A stretch of DNA of 64,000 nt from assembly GCF_000025185.1 (NCBI RefSeq), contig NC_013720.1, positions 2,108,001 to 2,172,000 of the forward strand. The letters run 5' to 3'. The stretch is from Pirellula staleyi DSM 6068. GTDB taxonomy: Bacteria; Planctomycetota; Planctomycetia; Pirellulales; Pirellulaceae. Under the pieces are notes generated by a model that was not told the DNA's origin, searched no databases, and saw only the letters and a list, made by a program, of their open reading frames with translations. The position numbers and the translations under genes were made by a program. Shown here in pieces: positions 52,996 to 63,206 of the stretch. Positions within the stretch are counted from its first letter, which is position 1, and each line of letters opens with the position of its first letter.

Positions 52996-55900
52996 ATGTC
53001 GTTCTGGAAACTAGTCCTGCAGAGTCTTCGCTTTCATATCCGGCCGCAATCGGCCGTCGCACTCGGCGTAGCAGCAGCGGCTGCGGTTCTTGTCGGCGCA
53101 CTTCTGGTGGGAGATAGCGTGCGCGGAACGCTGCGCCATCTGACCCTCGATCGCCTCGGCAAGATCGACGAACTGCTCATCAGCGACTTCTTTTTTCGCG
53201 AAGAACTTGCCACTGAAATTCGCGAGCTACCCGTTTTCGAGTCTCACTACACGGCTGCCATTCCGGTCGTACTGCTTCCGTCAACGTCGCTCGAAAAGAA
53301 ACTCGACGATGGACGTGTCAGCCGCAGTGGTGGGGTCCTCGCGCTCGGCATCGACGAGGAGTTCTGGAGCCTTGGCAGCGCCGCGATTAAGCCGAGTAAG
53401 TCCCCGTCGGAAAACGAAATCGCCATCAACCAAACACTGGCTAGTCAGCTCGGCGCCGAGGTTGGCGACACACTTCTGCTGCGGCTTGGTAAGGTGACAG
53501 AAGTCCCCGCTGATAGTCCGCTGGGCCGGAAAGAAGATCGCATCACGACTCTCGCCGAGCTGAAGCTTGTGGCGATCATCCCCGCCGAAAGTTTGGGACG
53601 CTTTGGCCTCGAGCCTTCGCAGTTTTCACCAGCAGTGGCCTACCTTTCGCGGTCGCAGCTCGCTTCAGCCCTCGAGATGCAAGGCAAAGCGAATGCCGTA
53701 CTGATCGCTGGCCAAAACGCCGAAATTCCGCCGACGGAAGCGGTGAGCAATCAGCTGCGCGAGGCGCTGGCTCCGAAGCTCGAAGATCTGGGACTCAACC
53801 TCACGGAAGTGAAACAGCCCGATCCAACAGCCGAGGGGAAAAACGTCTTCGACTACTTTAGCCTCTCGAGCGAGCGAATGATGCTCTCGGCTGAAACCGA
53901 GCAACTCGCCACCGAAGTCTTTGCGAAGCAGAAGTCGCAAACAGTCCTCACCTATCTAGCCAACAACATCGAGAAGGTACCAAACGAAGCGACCGGCAAT
54001 TCCGCTCCGACTCCCGCAGCGCCGGGCGCGAAGCCGGAGTTAAAAGGGATCCCTTACTCGACGATCACCGCTCTCGATCCTGCGGCGGGAATCGAGCTCG
54101 TGGATAGCGCGGGTAAGCCAGTCACCCAGCTCGCCGATGATGAGATCGCCGTGAACAGCTGGGCGGCTGAGGATCAGCAGCTGCAGATCGGCGACCGGGT
54201 CCGTGTCACTTATTTCCGGCCCGAGTCGACTCACGGTACGGAAGAAGAGGCATCGACAGAGTTCAAGCTCGCGGCCATCATTCCGATCACCGAACCGAAG
54301 TCCCCGTTTCAGCGTCGGCGCGATGCGATCTACGATCAACGACCCACCACGGCGAACGATCCAAATCTGACACCAGTGGTCAAAGGGATCACCGATCAGG
54401 CGTCGATTTCCGACTGGGACGCACCCTTTCCGTTCGACTACAACCGAATTCGTACGCAGGACGATGAGTACTGGGAAAATCATCGGACCACACCCAAAGC
54501 GTTTATCTCCCTCGCGGCTGGCCAAAAGATTTGGGGCAGCCGGTTTGGAAAAGCAACTAGCATTCGCATCGCGAAGTCACCCGACGTCACCGCCGAAAAG
54601 CTCGCTGCTGAACTGCTTGCAGCGCGAAAAGCAAACGGTCTCTCACTCGGGCTCGTACTGCAAAGCATCAAGCGACAAAGCCTCGCTGCCTCATCGGGAA
54701 CCACACCGTTTGATGTGCTGTTCCTGGCACTCAGCATGTTCATCATCGGTTCAGCGCTGCTGTTAGTCTGGCTCCTGTTTCAACTCGTAACGCAGCAACG
54801 CGCTGCCAATCTCGGGCTACTGATGGCGATGGGCTGGACACAAGGCAAGGCAGCTCGCTCGCTGCTGGCCGAAGGGGCACTGCTCGCGGCGTTTGGCAGC
54901 GTGCTCGGTGTTTTTCTGGGAGTTGGCTATGCGGCGGCGATGCTGGCCGGGCTTAAAAGTTGGTGGAGTGGCGCTGTGTCGTCCCCCGATCTCACGCTCT
55001 ACATCACGCCCACCGCGCTTATCGGTGGGGCCGTGGCATCGCTCGTCATTGCGCTTGTGACGATGGCAATCAGCCTGCGGATGCTGCGCCGCGTTTCGCT
55101 CCGATCGCTCCTGGCGGGTGAAGCGACTCCCCCTATTACCGCTGCTAAGTCGAGCAAACAAAGTTTCACGCTCAAGCTGATTGCGCTCGTGCTGCTCGTC
55201 CTCGCAGCAGCTTCGCTCGGTGCTGCAGCGACGCTCGGTGGCGAAGCTCAGGCCGGAGCACTCTTGACCGGTGGTGCAGCGATTCTGACTGCCACGATTC
55301 TGCTCGTCACCAATCGCTTGCGGGCCATCGGTTCCTCCCCCACCAACCTCGGCGGCAATGTGCTCCTCACAATGGCGTGGCGCAGCGCGTCGCGCAATGT
55401 CGGCCGAAGTATCACCACCATTGCACTCATGGCGTCGGCATCGTTTCTCATCATCGCCGTCTCGTCGTTTCGTCTAGCACCAACCGTCGAAGGGATCGGC
55501 GGATTTGATCTGCTGGCTGAATCGTCGCAGGCGATCATCGGCAATCTAGGAACGACCGCAGGTCGGAAGGAACTGCTGGCCGACGATGCTGAAAAGCTGG
55601 CCCAAACCACCATTCTTTCGCTCCGCGTGAAAGCCGGAGACGACGCTAGTTGCCGCAATCTCTACCGCCCTAGTCAGCCGCAAGTCCTCGGCGTCACGCC
55701 CGCGATGATCGACTACTTCGACAACCCCGAGGTTCCTCATTTTGCTTTCGCCGGTTCTGCTGCGACCACCGATGCTGAGAAGAAAAATCCGTGGCATGTG
55801 CTCGACACTAGCGCCGCCGGAGAAGGACCTGTGCGCGTGATCGTCGACAAAAACACGGCGATGTATAGCCTGCGACTCTACCGAGGTGTCGGCGAGCGAT

Positions 55901-56550
55901 TTAAGGTCGAGTATGAAGGGGGCCCCACCGTCGAGTTCGAAGTGGCTGGACTTTTGGCAGGGAGTGTCTTGCAAGGGAGCTTGCTCGTGGGAGAGCGTGA
56001 CTTCGAGCGTCTCTTTCCGCAGGTCAGTGGCTACTCGATGTTTTTGGTCCGACCCGACGGCGCCTCCGAGGAGCAGGTCACGCAGATTCTCGAAACACGT
56101 CTGGGGGACGAAGGGTTCGACTGCACCGATGCGCGAGCCAGGCTCGCCGACTTACTCGCCGTGCAAAACACCTACATCACCACCTTTCAGAGCCTCGGCG
56201 GATTGGGGCTCTTGCTCGGCACACTCGGCCTGGCGGCTGTTCAGCTCCGCAGTGCCCTCGAGCGACGCAAGGAACTCGCGCTGCTTCGAGCGACTGGCTT
56301 TTCGAATGCTCGTTTGCGGTCGATGCTGATGCTCGAATCGCTGCTGCTCTTAGCCTTAGGACTTGGCCTGGGGGTGCTCGCCGCTCTGTTCGTGGTTCTG
56401 CCGCCGCTGCTGGCTGGAGAGGCCAAAGTCCCCCTTCGCGACCTCGCGCTGATGCTCGCCGTGGTGGCTCTGGTTGGCGCAAGTGCCGGGGCGTTTGCTG
56501 CCCGGCTCACCCTGCGAGCCCCGCTGCTGTCGGCTTTGCGAGGGGAATAG
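52996..56550 (+). CDS. Very large FtsX-type ABC permease
   Basis: 1184 residues, about three times a normal FtsX-type permease. An N-terminal helix (about 20-40) is followed by a large extracytoplasmic region with MacB-periplasmic-domain-like stretches (ELAELKLVAIIPAESLGRFGLEPSQ in part) and a Pro/Ala-rich spacer near 345-355. Helices occur at about 575-600, 625-655 and 670-700, then about 735-780. A second FtsX domain ends the chain (helices near 1065-1090, 1110-1135 and 1150-1175). So it is a two-FtsX-domain permease with large outer loops, paired with the ATPase gene just upstream. Confidence 0.87.
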   Translation: MSFWKLVLQSLRFHIRPQSAVALGVAAAAAVLVGALLVGDSVRGTLRHLTLDRLGKIDELLISDFFFREELATEIRELPVFESHYTAAIPVVLLPSTSLEKKLDDGRVSRSGGVLALGIDEEFWSLGSAAIKPSKSPSENEIAINQTLASQLGAEVGDTLLLRLGKVTEVPADSPLGRKEDRITTLAELKLVAIIPAESLGRFGLEPSQFSPAVAYLSRSQLASALEMQGKANAVLIAGQNAEIPPTEAVSNQLREALAPKLEDLGLNLTEVKQPDPTAEGKNVFDYFSLSSERMMLSAETEQLATEVFAKQKSQTVLTYLANNIEKVPNEATGNSAPTPAAPGAKPELKGIPYSTITALDPAAGIELVDSAGKPVTQLADDEIAVNSWAAEDQQLQIGDRVRVTYFRPESTHGTEEEASTEFKLAAIIPITEPKSPFQRRRDAIYDQRPTTANDPNLTPVVKGITDQASISDWDAPFPFDYNRIRTQDDEYWENHRTTPKAFISLAAGQKIWGSRFGKATSIRIAKSPDVTAEKLAAELLAARKANGLSLGLVLQSIKRQSLAASSGTTPFDVLFLALSMFIIGSALLLVWLLFQLVTQQRAANLGLLMAMGWTQGKAARSLLAEGALLAAFGSVLGVFLGVGYAAAMLAGLKSWWSGAVSSPDLTLYITPTALIGGAVASLVIALVTMAISLRMLRRVSLRSLLAGEATPPITAAKSSKQSFTLKLIALVLLVLAAASLGAAATLGGEAQAGALLTGGAAILTATILLVTNRLRAIGSSPTNLGGNVLLTMAWRSASRNVGRSITTIALMASASFLIIAVSSFRLAPTVEGIGGFDLLAESSQAIIGNLGTTAGRKELLADDAEKLAQTTILSLRVKAGDDASCRNLYRPSQPQVLGVTPAMIDYFDNPEVPHFAFAGSAATTDAEKKNPWHVLDTSAAGEGPVRVIVDKNTAMYSLRLYRGVGERFKVEYEGGPTVEFEVAGLLAGSVLQGSLLVGERDFERLFPQVSGYSMFLVRPDGASEEQVTQILETRLGDEGFDCTDARARLADLLAVQNTYITTFQSLGGLGLLLGTLGLAAVQLRSALERRKELALLRATGFSNARLRSMLMLESLLLLALGLGLGVLAALFVVLPPLLAGEAKVPLRDLALMLAVVALVGASAGAFAARLTLRAPLLSALRGE

Positions 56551-56785
56551 TCGCGCCGCAAATTTTCGCCCGATCATCGAGTTTGCCATGCCTAGCCAGT
56601 AGGGGTGGCCAAGATCGGGTCCAGAACCCCCAGAAGCGCGAAAACCTTGTGGAAAATAGCTGTTCGTCGCCCAGGTGTGCGATTAGAATTCGCGTTTCCG
56701 CGTCTGGAGCTCTCCCGCCTTGGTAGTTCGCCGGCTGCTTGCCGCAGCCACACTTCTTCCCTCGCTTCTGGGTTTGTAACGCACC

Positions 56786-58150
56786 ATGATGTCGATTCGC
56801 AGCAAGTTGTCGGTGATGATGTTCCTCCAGTTTTTTATCTGGGGAGCGTGGCTACCTTCGAGCTTTGGTTACTTTGGTGGGGGTGGTCTCGAGTTCACCG
56901 AGTGGGAGCAGTTCGGCCTGAACATCATGTTCCCGCTGTCGGCGATTCTCGCCATGTTCTTCTCGAATCAGTTTGCCGATCGTAACTTTGCCGCCGAGAA
57001 GTTCCTCGCAGCGAGTCACTTGATTGGTGGCGTTACGATGCTCGCCTTCGGTCTGATGGCCTGGAATCATTTCCAAGCAGAAGTCCCCTCGAAGCCCAGC
57101 TACTGGCCCTACTTCATCTGCATGGCGATTCACTGCCTGGTCTATGTGCCGACAATCTCGGTGACCAACACGATCGCTTTTGCCAACATCCAAGATGCCC
57201 AAAACGACTTCGGTCGCGTCCGCTTGTGGGGCACCATCGGCTGGATTGCTGCCAGCTGGCCCTTCATTTTCATTCTCGCCGACTGGGCGAAAATCAACGC
57301 TGCCCAGTCGTCTGGTTTTGTGGAATGGCTTGGCAACGCTCTGGGGACCTCGCTCGAAGGGCAGGCACTCAACCAAGGGAAGAGCTGGGCCTTCATTACC
57401 TCGGGCATTGCCTCGCTCGCGCTGGCTGGCTTCAGCCTCATGCTGCCACACACACCGCCAAAACCGGCCAAGCTCGGCGAAGGTTCGCTGGCGTTTCTCG
57501 ACGCTGTGAAACTCCTCAAGTATCCCTTCTTGCTCGTGCTGTTCATCGTGACTTTCATCGATGCTACGGTGCACGACGGCTACTTCTTCTACGCCTTTGC
57601 TTACCTCGGCAAAGTGGGTGTTCCTTCGCAGTGGATTCAGCCCGCGATGAGCGTGGGACAACTTGCCGAAATCGGCACCATGGCTTTCCTGGGGCTGGTG
57701 CTCAAACGTTTTGGCTGGCGCTATACGATGATCCTCGGCATCTTGGGGCACACGGTTCGATTTGCCGTGTTTGCTCTCGTCCCAAATCCGATTGTCGCTG
57801 TCGCGGCGAACGTGCTGCACGGCGTCTGCTATGCCTTCTTTTTCGCGACGCTGTACATCCTGGTCGATGAAGTGTTCCCCAAGGATGCCCGCACGAGTGC
57901 TCAAGGTTTGTTTAACTTCTTGATCCTCGGTATGGGCCCAATTGTGGCACGCTATCTCTGGCCGTTCATTCAGAACATGTACACCACCAAGACCCTGGTG
58001 GATGGCGTGGAAGTTGTCGACATCAAGTACAGCAGCATCTTGCTCTACCCGTCGGGAGCTGCCCTGATCGCGGCGGTCTTGCTGCTGCTCTTCTTCCATC
58101 CGCCGAAGACAGAAGCCCAGATGAAAGGGCCTGTGACAGCCGCTCATTAA
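56786..58150 (+). CDS. MFS transporter, nucleoside:H+ symporter type
   Basis: 454 residues with about 12 membrane helices. It opens LSVMMFLQFFIWGAWLPSSFGYF, shortened here to FLQFFIWGAWLP, as NupG-like symporters do, and has the GRVRLWGTIGWIAA motif between helices 4 and 5. An additional feature is the extracytoplasmic insert near 155-185. The family transports nucleosides with protons. The terminator at 58193 separates it from the convergent thioesterase gene. Confidence 0.87.
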   Translation: MMSIRSKLSVMMFLQFFIWGAWLPSSFGYFGGGGLEFTEWEQFGLNIMFPLSAILAMFFSNQFADRNFAAEKFLAASHLIGGVTMLAFGLMAWNHFQAEVPSKPSYWPYFICMAIHCLVYVPTISVTNTIAFANIQDAQNDFGRVRLWGTIGWIAASWPFIFILADWAKINAAQSSGFVEWLGNALGTSLEGQALNQGKSWAFITSGIASLALAGFSLMLPHTPPKPAKLGEGSLAFLDAVKLLKYPFLLVLFIVTFIDATVHDGYFFYAFAYLGKVGVPSQWIQPAMSVGQLAEIGTMAFLGLVLKRFGWRYTMILGILGHTVRFAVFALVPNPIVAVAANVLHGVCYAFFFATLYILVDEVFPKDARTSAQGLFNFLILGMGPIVARYLWPFIQNMYTTKTLVDGVEVVDIKYSSILLYPSGAALIAAVLLLLFFHPPKTEAQMKGPVTAAH

Positions 58151-58192
58151 TTGTCGCTCACTAAAACTGTGATCGCTGAAACGCTGAAACCA

Positions 58193-58239
58193 CGAAACGT
58201 GTGATGGGTAGCCTCGGCTGCGTGTCACACGTTTTTTCG
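58193..58239 (+). terminator. Terminator between symporter and thioesterase genes
   Basis: AAACGTGTGA (58195-58204) pairs with TCACACGTTT (58225-58234), followed by six T (58232-58237). Confidence 0.75.
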
Positions 58240-58265
58240 TTGCGCTGTTGCAGCGATGGAGAGCG

Positions 58266-58730
58266 TCAAATCGGGTTCCCTTCGAGCGCTGCGATCTTTT
58301 GCCGGACTGCATCTGGGATCGTCACTTTGGTTTGCGAGGTGTAGTCGAAAGCAACACAGACGCTGATCCCCCGCGCGACGATACAACCCAGGTCGCGACT
58401 CGCCACGAGATGCTCGAGGGTCAGGCTGGTGTTGCCGATTTTGGTGGTGCGGCTGGCGATCGTCACTTCGTCGCCGTAGTGCAGCTGGCGGAGAAAATCG
58501 CAGGTAACACTTGCCAGAATCGGGCCGACAGCAGCAGTGGCGCTCGCGCGCTCGGCACTCGTTGCCTCGGCAGCATGATGACCGAGTCCCACAGCATCGA
58601 GGTAAACGATCCGCGCGGTTTCGAGCCAGCGGAGATAGACCACGTTGTTGACGTGCCCAAACGCGTCCTGATCGCCCCACTGAATAGGGAGCGTGACAGG
58701 TGCCCAAAAACCGTGGAGTAAGTCACTCAT
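58266..58730 (-). CDS. Acyl-CoA thioesterase, hotdog fold (4HBT)
   Basis: 154 residues from ATG at 58730; the longer frame to 58901 adds a non-domain-like head. The signature WGDQDAFGHVNNVVYLRWLETARIVYL is that of YbgC/FadM-type thioesterases, with the catalytic Asp in QDAFGH. FLRQLHYGDEVTI and SRTTKIGNTSLTLEH follow. Distinct from the other thioesterase at 50798, which has CDTDAAG in place of QDAFGH. Cytoplasmic; substrate unknown. Confidence 0.87.
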   Translation of the reverse strand: MSDLLHGFWAPVTLPIQWGDQDAFGHVNNVVYLRWLETARIVYLDAVGLGHHAAEATSAERASATAAVGPILASVTCDFLRQLHYGDEVTIASRTTKIGNTSLTLEHLVASRDLGCIVARGISVCVAFDYTSQTKVTIPDAVRQKIAALEGNPI

Positions 58731-58950
58731 CGCGTAGTTCCGGCGAATTGCGTAAAAGGGGTGAAATGCACGGACTTTCAGGGCTGTTTTGGGAGCTAGC
58801 GGCCTGCTGACTTCACGGCGCTGAATTACAGCATCGTCATGGGGCTGCCTTTTCAAAAGTCGGCCAATGGTCGATAACTGTAGATGTCCCTCGCCGCGCA
58901 TGGACGTATCGAGCGATGTGCCGAAGCAATTTTAGCGGGAAGTAGCTGAC

Positions 58951-59700
58951 ATGTATGTCTTGGAAACACGCCAGGTGCGTAAAGCGTTTGGCGAAGGGGA
59001 AACCCAGGTCGAGGCACTTAAGGGAGTGGATGTCGGCGTTCGTCCCGGCGAAATGCTAGCCATCATGGGGCGCAGTGGTAGCGGCAAAAGCACGCTCCTG
59101 ACCCTCTTGGGTGGCGTTGATGTGCCGACCTCGGGCCAAGTGCTGCTCGAGGGGAAAGATCTGGCAACGATGTCCGACGACGAGCGGACCCTGATGCGGC
59201 GACAGCGAATCGGCTTCATCTTTCAATCGTTCAACTTATTGCCCATCCTCACCGCTGAGGAAAATGTGGCTCTGCCGATGGAACTCGACGGCGTTTCTGC
59301 CGCCGAAGCCAAACGCCGAGCCGGTGAAGTGCTGGAACTCGTTGGCATGGCGGGTCGCAAATCTCATATCCCCGGCAAGCTGTCGGGTGGTGAACAGCAG
59401 CGCGTGGCGATTGCTCGCGCTCTGGCGATTCGTCCTGCCATTCTGCTGGCCGATGAACCGACCGGCAACCTCGACACAGCCAACAGCAAACGTGTGACGG
59501 CGATGCTTCGCGAACTGGTCGACGAGCATCAGCAAACGATCATCATGGTGACACACGATCCGGGCGTCGCTCTGATGGCCGATCGCGTGGTGCACCTGCT
59601 CGATGGCAATGTCGAGCGCGAAGAAGTGCATCGTGATAAATCACCCGCAGTCGTACCTGTGACGAGTGCTCCGCGCTATGTCGAGGCACGCCGCAAATGA
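58951..59700 (+). CDS. ABC transporter ATP-binding protein, LolD/MacB type (second)
   Basis: 249 residues. Walker [11 protein letters not shown]-loop FIFQSFN, signature LSGGEQQR, Walker [10 protein letters not shown] and H-loop MVTHD. The C-terminal 30 residues add an unconserved tail. Its stop overlaps the permease start by four bases (ATGA), so the two are translationally coupled. Not a close duplicate of the ATPase at 52245: the signature and C-terminus differ. Confidence 0.93.
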   Translation: MYVLETRQVRKAFGEGETQVEALKGVDVGVRPGEMLAIMGRSGSGKSTLLTLLGGVDVPTSGQVLLEGKDLATMSDDERTLMRRQRIGFIFQSFNLLPILTAEENVALPMELDGVSAAEAKRRAGEVLELVGMAGRKSHIPGKLSGGEQQRVAIARALAIRPAILLADEPTGNLDTANSKRVTAMLRELVDEHQQTIIMVTHDPGVALMADRVVHLLDGNVEREEVHRDKSPAVVPVTSAPRYVEARRK

Positions 59701-62219
59701 GCTTACGCCGCTACACCGTTCGCGCCATGCAGCAGCGCCCTGGTCGCACGATCCTCACGGTGCTGAGCATCGTGATTGGTGTTGCTGCTGTGGTGGCTGT
59801 TTCGCTGGTCACCAGCACCACCCGCCGCGCTTATGCCGAGATGTTTGCGACCGTGAATGGTCGCACCGCACTCGAAGTGCGCGGTGAAGGGGGAGCAGGC
59901 TTCTCGCAAGATGTGCTGGCGAAAGTTGCCGCCGTCGACGGTGTCTCGGCCGCTGTGCCGCTCCTCAAGCGTCCCACGCGCCTCACTTATGGCGAAAAAC
60001 AAGCGCGCCTTGAAGTGCTGGGGATCGACCCCAAGATTGATAACGCGATTCGCGATTTTCGAATCGTCGAAGGTCGTCAGGTGGAATTTGGTGACGAGAT
60101 CGTCCTCGAGTACGACTTCGCACAAGACATGGGCATCAACGTTGGCGATTCGGTAAAAATCGTCAGCATGGTCCTCAAGCCGGTCACCGTGGTGGGACTC
60201 GTGAAGCCGCAAGGAAGCAGTTCGCTGCAAGCCTCGGCTGTCGCTTGCATGACGATCGGTCGCGCCCAAACGCGCTTCAATCCACGCGGACGCAAAGACC
60301 TGATCGATGCCGTGCAGATCGCACTTCGCGAAGGGGTCGACCAAAAAGAAGTGCAGTCCCGTATTGAGCTCGCCCTGGCCGATCGCAAAGGGGTCTACTG
60401 CCGACCTCCCGTCACCAACACCCAGCTCATGCAAGAGACGTTGATGTCGAGCGAGCAAGGGCTCAGGCTTGCCAGCGCCTTTTCGCTGCTCCTCTCGGCC
60501 TTCATCATCCTCAACACGTTCATGATGAATGTGGGGGAACGTCGCCGTCACATGGCGATCATGCGTGCCGTGGGAGCCACCGGCTCGCAGCTGATGACCG
60601 CCATCCTGGTGGAAAGTTTATTGCTCGGCCTTGTCGGAACAATCATCGGCTTGGCGGCAGGCTATCTCGGCGCACAGGTGGTGAATCAAACGCTCGCCCG
60701 CGTCTTGGAGTTCACACCACCCCCCACAGAGTTCAAGATTCAGCCGTACATCATTGCCTCGGCTTTTGGGCTCGGCATGTCGCTGATCGGTGCGTTCCTG
60801 CCTGCTTGGCGGGCCGGTAAGGTCTCGGCTCTGGAAGGGCTCAGCCGCGTTTCGAAGGAAGATACGGAAGGTTTCCCCATCTGGTCGATGATTTTCGGTT
60901 TCCTTTTGGCCGTGGTGAGTGGCGGTGTTTCGATGGCGGTGATTCTCGGCAAACTGCCGCTCGAATACGGCACTTTTTCGGCGGTCGGTTTGCAACTCGG
61001 CCTCGTGCTGATGATTCCGCTGGTGCTCGTGCCGCTCGCACGAATGGTGGTGTTGATGCTGCGTCCTTTCATGCGTGTAGAAGCGGAACTGGCACTGCGT
61101 CAGGTGCTTCGCCACCGGGGACGTTCGACCCTCACGATCGGTGTGCTGTTTGTCGCCGGTAGCACCGGTGTGGGGATGGCCAACTCCATCCTCGATAACG
61201 TGAAAGATGTACGCGACTGGTCGAAGCAAGCGATTGTTGGCGACTACTTCATTCGCGCACTGATGCCCGACATGGGAACTGGTCTCTCCCCCGACTTGCC
61301 CGATGCTCTGGGTGACGAACTGCAAAACATCCCCGCGATTAAGCACCTCGACCGTGTGGCGTTTGTCGAATGCCGTGCTGGTGAATTCAATCCGATTGTG
61401 GTGACCCGACAGTACGACGATATCGACAAGCCAAACATCGACTTGGTATCGGGGGACCGCAGCACGTTTGTAAAGCAACTGCACGACGGCGAAATCGCGG
61501 TCAGCTCGGTGCTGGCACAGCGCATGAATCTCACAGCTGGCAGCATCATGACGCTCGAAACGCTCAATGGCCCGCAGCAATTTCGGGTCGCTGCACTGGT
61601 CAACGAATACTCGGCCGGTGGCATGGTGGTGCTGATGCAGCGCGATGTGGCCCATCGTACACTCGGCGTGGAAGGGGTGGATGCCTACGTGATTCAGGCT
61701 GAGCCCGCCCAGCTCGAACCTCTCAAAGCAGAACTGCAGGCCCTCTGCAAAAAATACGATGTACTGCTCCATTCGCATGCGGCGATTGGCAATCGGATCG
61801 ACACGATTGTCGGTGGCATCGACGGCTGTCTTTGGGCCCTTGTACTCCTCGGATTTGTCGTCGCCGCGTTTGGTGTCGTGAATACGCTGACGATGAACGT
61901 GCTCGAACAGACGCGCGAACTGGGGCTCTTGCGAATCGTGGCGATGACCTGCAATCAAGTTCGCAAAACGATCATCGCGCAAGCGCTCATCATGGGAGGC
62001 GTAGGGATTCCACCCGGGATCGTCGTGGGGGTTCTCTCAGCCTACGTCATGAACATGTCGATGATGCCCGTCTTCGGACATCCCGTGGAGTTCAACCTGC
62101 ATCCGACGATGCTCCTCACCACGCTCGTCGGCTCGCTAGCGATCATCCTTGTCGCTTCGTGGATTCCAGCGCACCGGGCCACACAAGTGAACGTGGTTGA
62201 AGCTCTGCACTACGAGTAA
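59697..62219 (+). CDS. FtsX-type ABC permease, double-domain
   Basis: 840 residues, about twice a usual MacB permease. N-terminal helix (TILTVLSIVIGVAAVVAVSLV), then an outer domain with the MacB-type EVRGEGGAGFSQDVL and a long loop, then helices near residues 260-285, 305-330 and 350-375. A second copy of the permease core follows (helices near 405-420, 430-450), and the final FtsX-like helices lie near 710-735, 755-780 and 800-825. It works with the ATPase whose gene overlaps it by four bases. Substrate unknown. Confidence 0.88.
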   Translation: MSLRRYTVRAMQQRPGRTILTVLSIVIGVAAVVAVSLVTSTTRRAYAEMFATVNGRTALEVRGEGGAGFSQDVLAKVAAVDGVSAAVPLLKRPTRLTYGEKQARLEVLGIDPKIDNAIRDFRIVEGRQVEFGDEIVLEYDFAQDMGINVGDSVKIVSMVLKPVTVVGLVKPQGSSSLQASAVACMTIGRAQTRFNPRGRKDLIDAVQIALREGVDQKEVQSRIELALADRKGVYCRPPVTNTQLMQETLMSSEQGLRLASAFSLLLSAFIILNTFMMNVGERRRHMAIMRAVGATGSQLMTAILVESLLLGLVGTIIGLAAGYLGAQVVNQTLARVLEFTPPPTEFKIQPYIIASAFGLGMSLIGAFLPAWRAGKVSALEGLSRVSKEDTEGFPIWSMIFGFLLAVVSGGVSMAVILGKLPLEYGTFSAVGLQLGLVLMIPLVLVPLARMVVLMLRPFMRVEAELALRQVLRHRGRSTLTIGVLFVAGSTGVGMANSILDNVKDVRDWSKQAIVGDYFIRALMPDMGTGLSPDLPDALGDELQNIPAIKHLDRVAFVECRAGEFNPIVVTRQYDDIDKPNIDLVSGDRSTFVKQLHDGEIAVSSVLAQRMNLTAGSIMTLETLNGPQQFRVAALVNEYSAGGMVVLMQRDVAHRTLGVEGVDAYVIQAEPAQLEPLKAELQALCKKYDVLLHSHAAIGNRIDTIVGGIDGCLWALVLLGFVVAAFGVVNTLTMNVLEQTRELGLLRIVAMTCNQVRKTIIAQALIMGGVGIPPGIVVGVLSAYVMNMSMMPVFGHPVEFNLHPTMLLTTLVGSLAIILVASWIPAHRATQVNVVEALHYE

Positions 62220-62255
62220 TCGCGCAGGCCAGTAGTGAGAAGTCGCAGCGGCTGG

Positions 62256-63167
62256 TTACGGCAACTGCGGCAACAGGCCGAGCAGGAATTTAGCGAGCTG
62301 CGAGCCTCGCTTGGTGGCATCTTGGCGCAGCTTCCACATATCAGTGGCGCTGCTGGGACGCTTCAAGATCGCAGCGGCTGCTGCGCCGAGTTTTCCCGCA
62401 AAGGTAGGCTGACCGAGCAGCCTCGCCACTTCGGGTGGAAGTTCATCCCCCGCACCATCGGTGATCACACGCACGCTGATCAGATGGGTCTTCATGCGGG
62501 CACAAACTTCCGCGACCGCAAAGGTTTCCATGTCGCAGGCAACGGCCCCAAACGTTTCGAACGCAGCTTTCTTTTCCTTCGGGGAAAACAGCACGCGGTC
62601 GCTCGAGAGCAACGTCCCGACATGCATGCCAGCCGGGAGCGGCGAAGGGGGCTTCATGCCGAGCGACAGCTTCTCGCTCTCGGGAGTCATCACGTGATCG
62701 GCCAGGATGATATCTCCCTGACGAACCGCTGGATCAAGGCCTCCCGCGAACCCGGCCGAGATGACCCACTTCGGTCGGTGGTATTCAATCACACTCATCG
62801 CCGCAGCGCGTGCTAGTTTGGGTCCTGCGCCGGTTTCGATGATCACCACTTCGCGCTCGAGCAGCTTCCCCGCATGCTCGCGAAAATGGTCGATCGAAAC
62901 CGATTCGCGCTGCTTCAGTTGATCGGTCAGATCTTGGCACTCCATGTCGAGCGCAAAGAGCATCGCCACATCGCATGGCAGAGCAGGTGCCGGCTCCGCA
63001 GGTTCGCTCTCCGGCTGTGGCGGATTGTCGCTGCCAGAGTCGCTAGGAGTGTTTCCCATGGCGCTGGCCACCTGCTGCGATGCAACATCACGCAGGTAGT
63101 TCTCGAGCAAATACCGGAGCAGCATCAAACCGACTTTCTTACGCGTACGATCCCTCAGCGTTCGCAT
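62256..63167 (-). CDS. hpnG: HpnG-like nucleosidase/phosphorylase (hopanoid side chain)
   Basis: 303 residues. The first 60 or so residues are a basic head with a Ser/Pro/Glu-rich linker. The rest is a nucleoside-phosphorylase-type fold: VAMLFALDMECQDL, VVIIETGAGPKLARAA, WVISAGFAGGLDPAVRQGDI, then ACDMETFAVAEVC (catalytic region Met-Glu) and ISVRVITDGAGDELP with the catalytic Asp. HpnG removes adenine from adenosylhopane. It is 39 bases downstream of hpnH in the same direction, which supports this over a generic MTA/SAH nucleosidase. Confidence 0.75.
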   Translation of the reverse strand: MRTLRDRTRKKVGLMLLRYLLENYLRDVASQQVASAMGNTPSDSGSDNPPQPESEPAEPAPALPCDVAMLFALDMECQDLTDQLKQRESVSIDHFREHAGKLLEREVVIIETGAGPKLARAAAMSVIEYHRPKWVISAGFAGGLDPAVRQGDIILADHVMTPESEKLSLGMKPPSPLPAGMHVGTLLSSDRVLFSPKEKKAAFETFGAVACDMETFAVAEVCARMKTHLISVRVITDGAGDELPPEVARLLGQPTFAGKLGAAAAAILKRPSSATDMWKLRQDATKRGSQLAKFLLGLLPQLP

Positions 63168-63206
63168 GGTGCTTGCTGAGTGGTGGCCCCAGGGCCAGCA
63201 GCGAAC

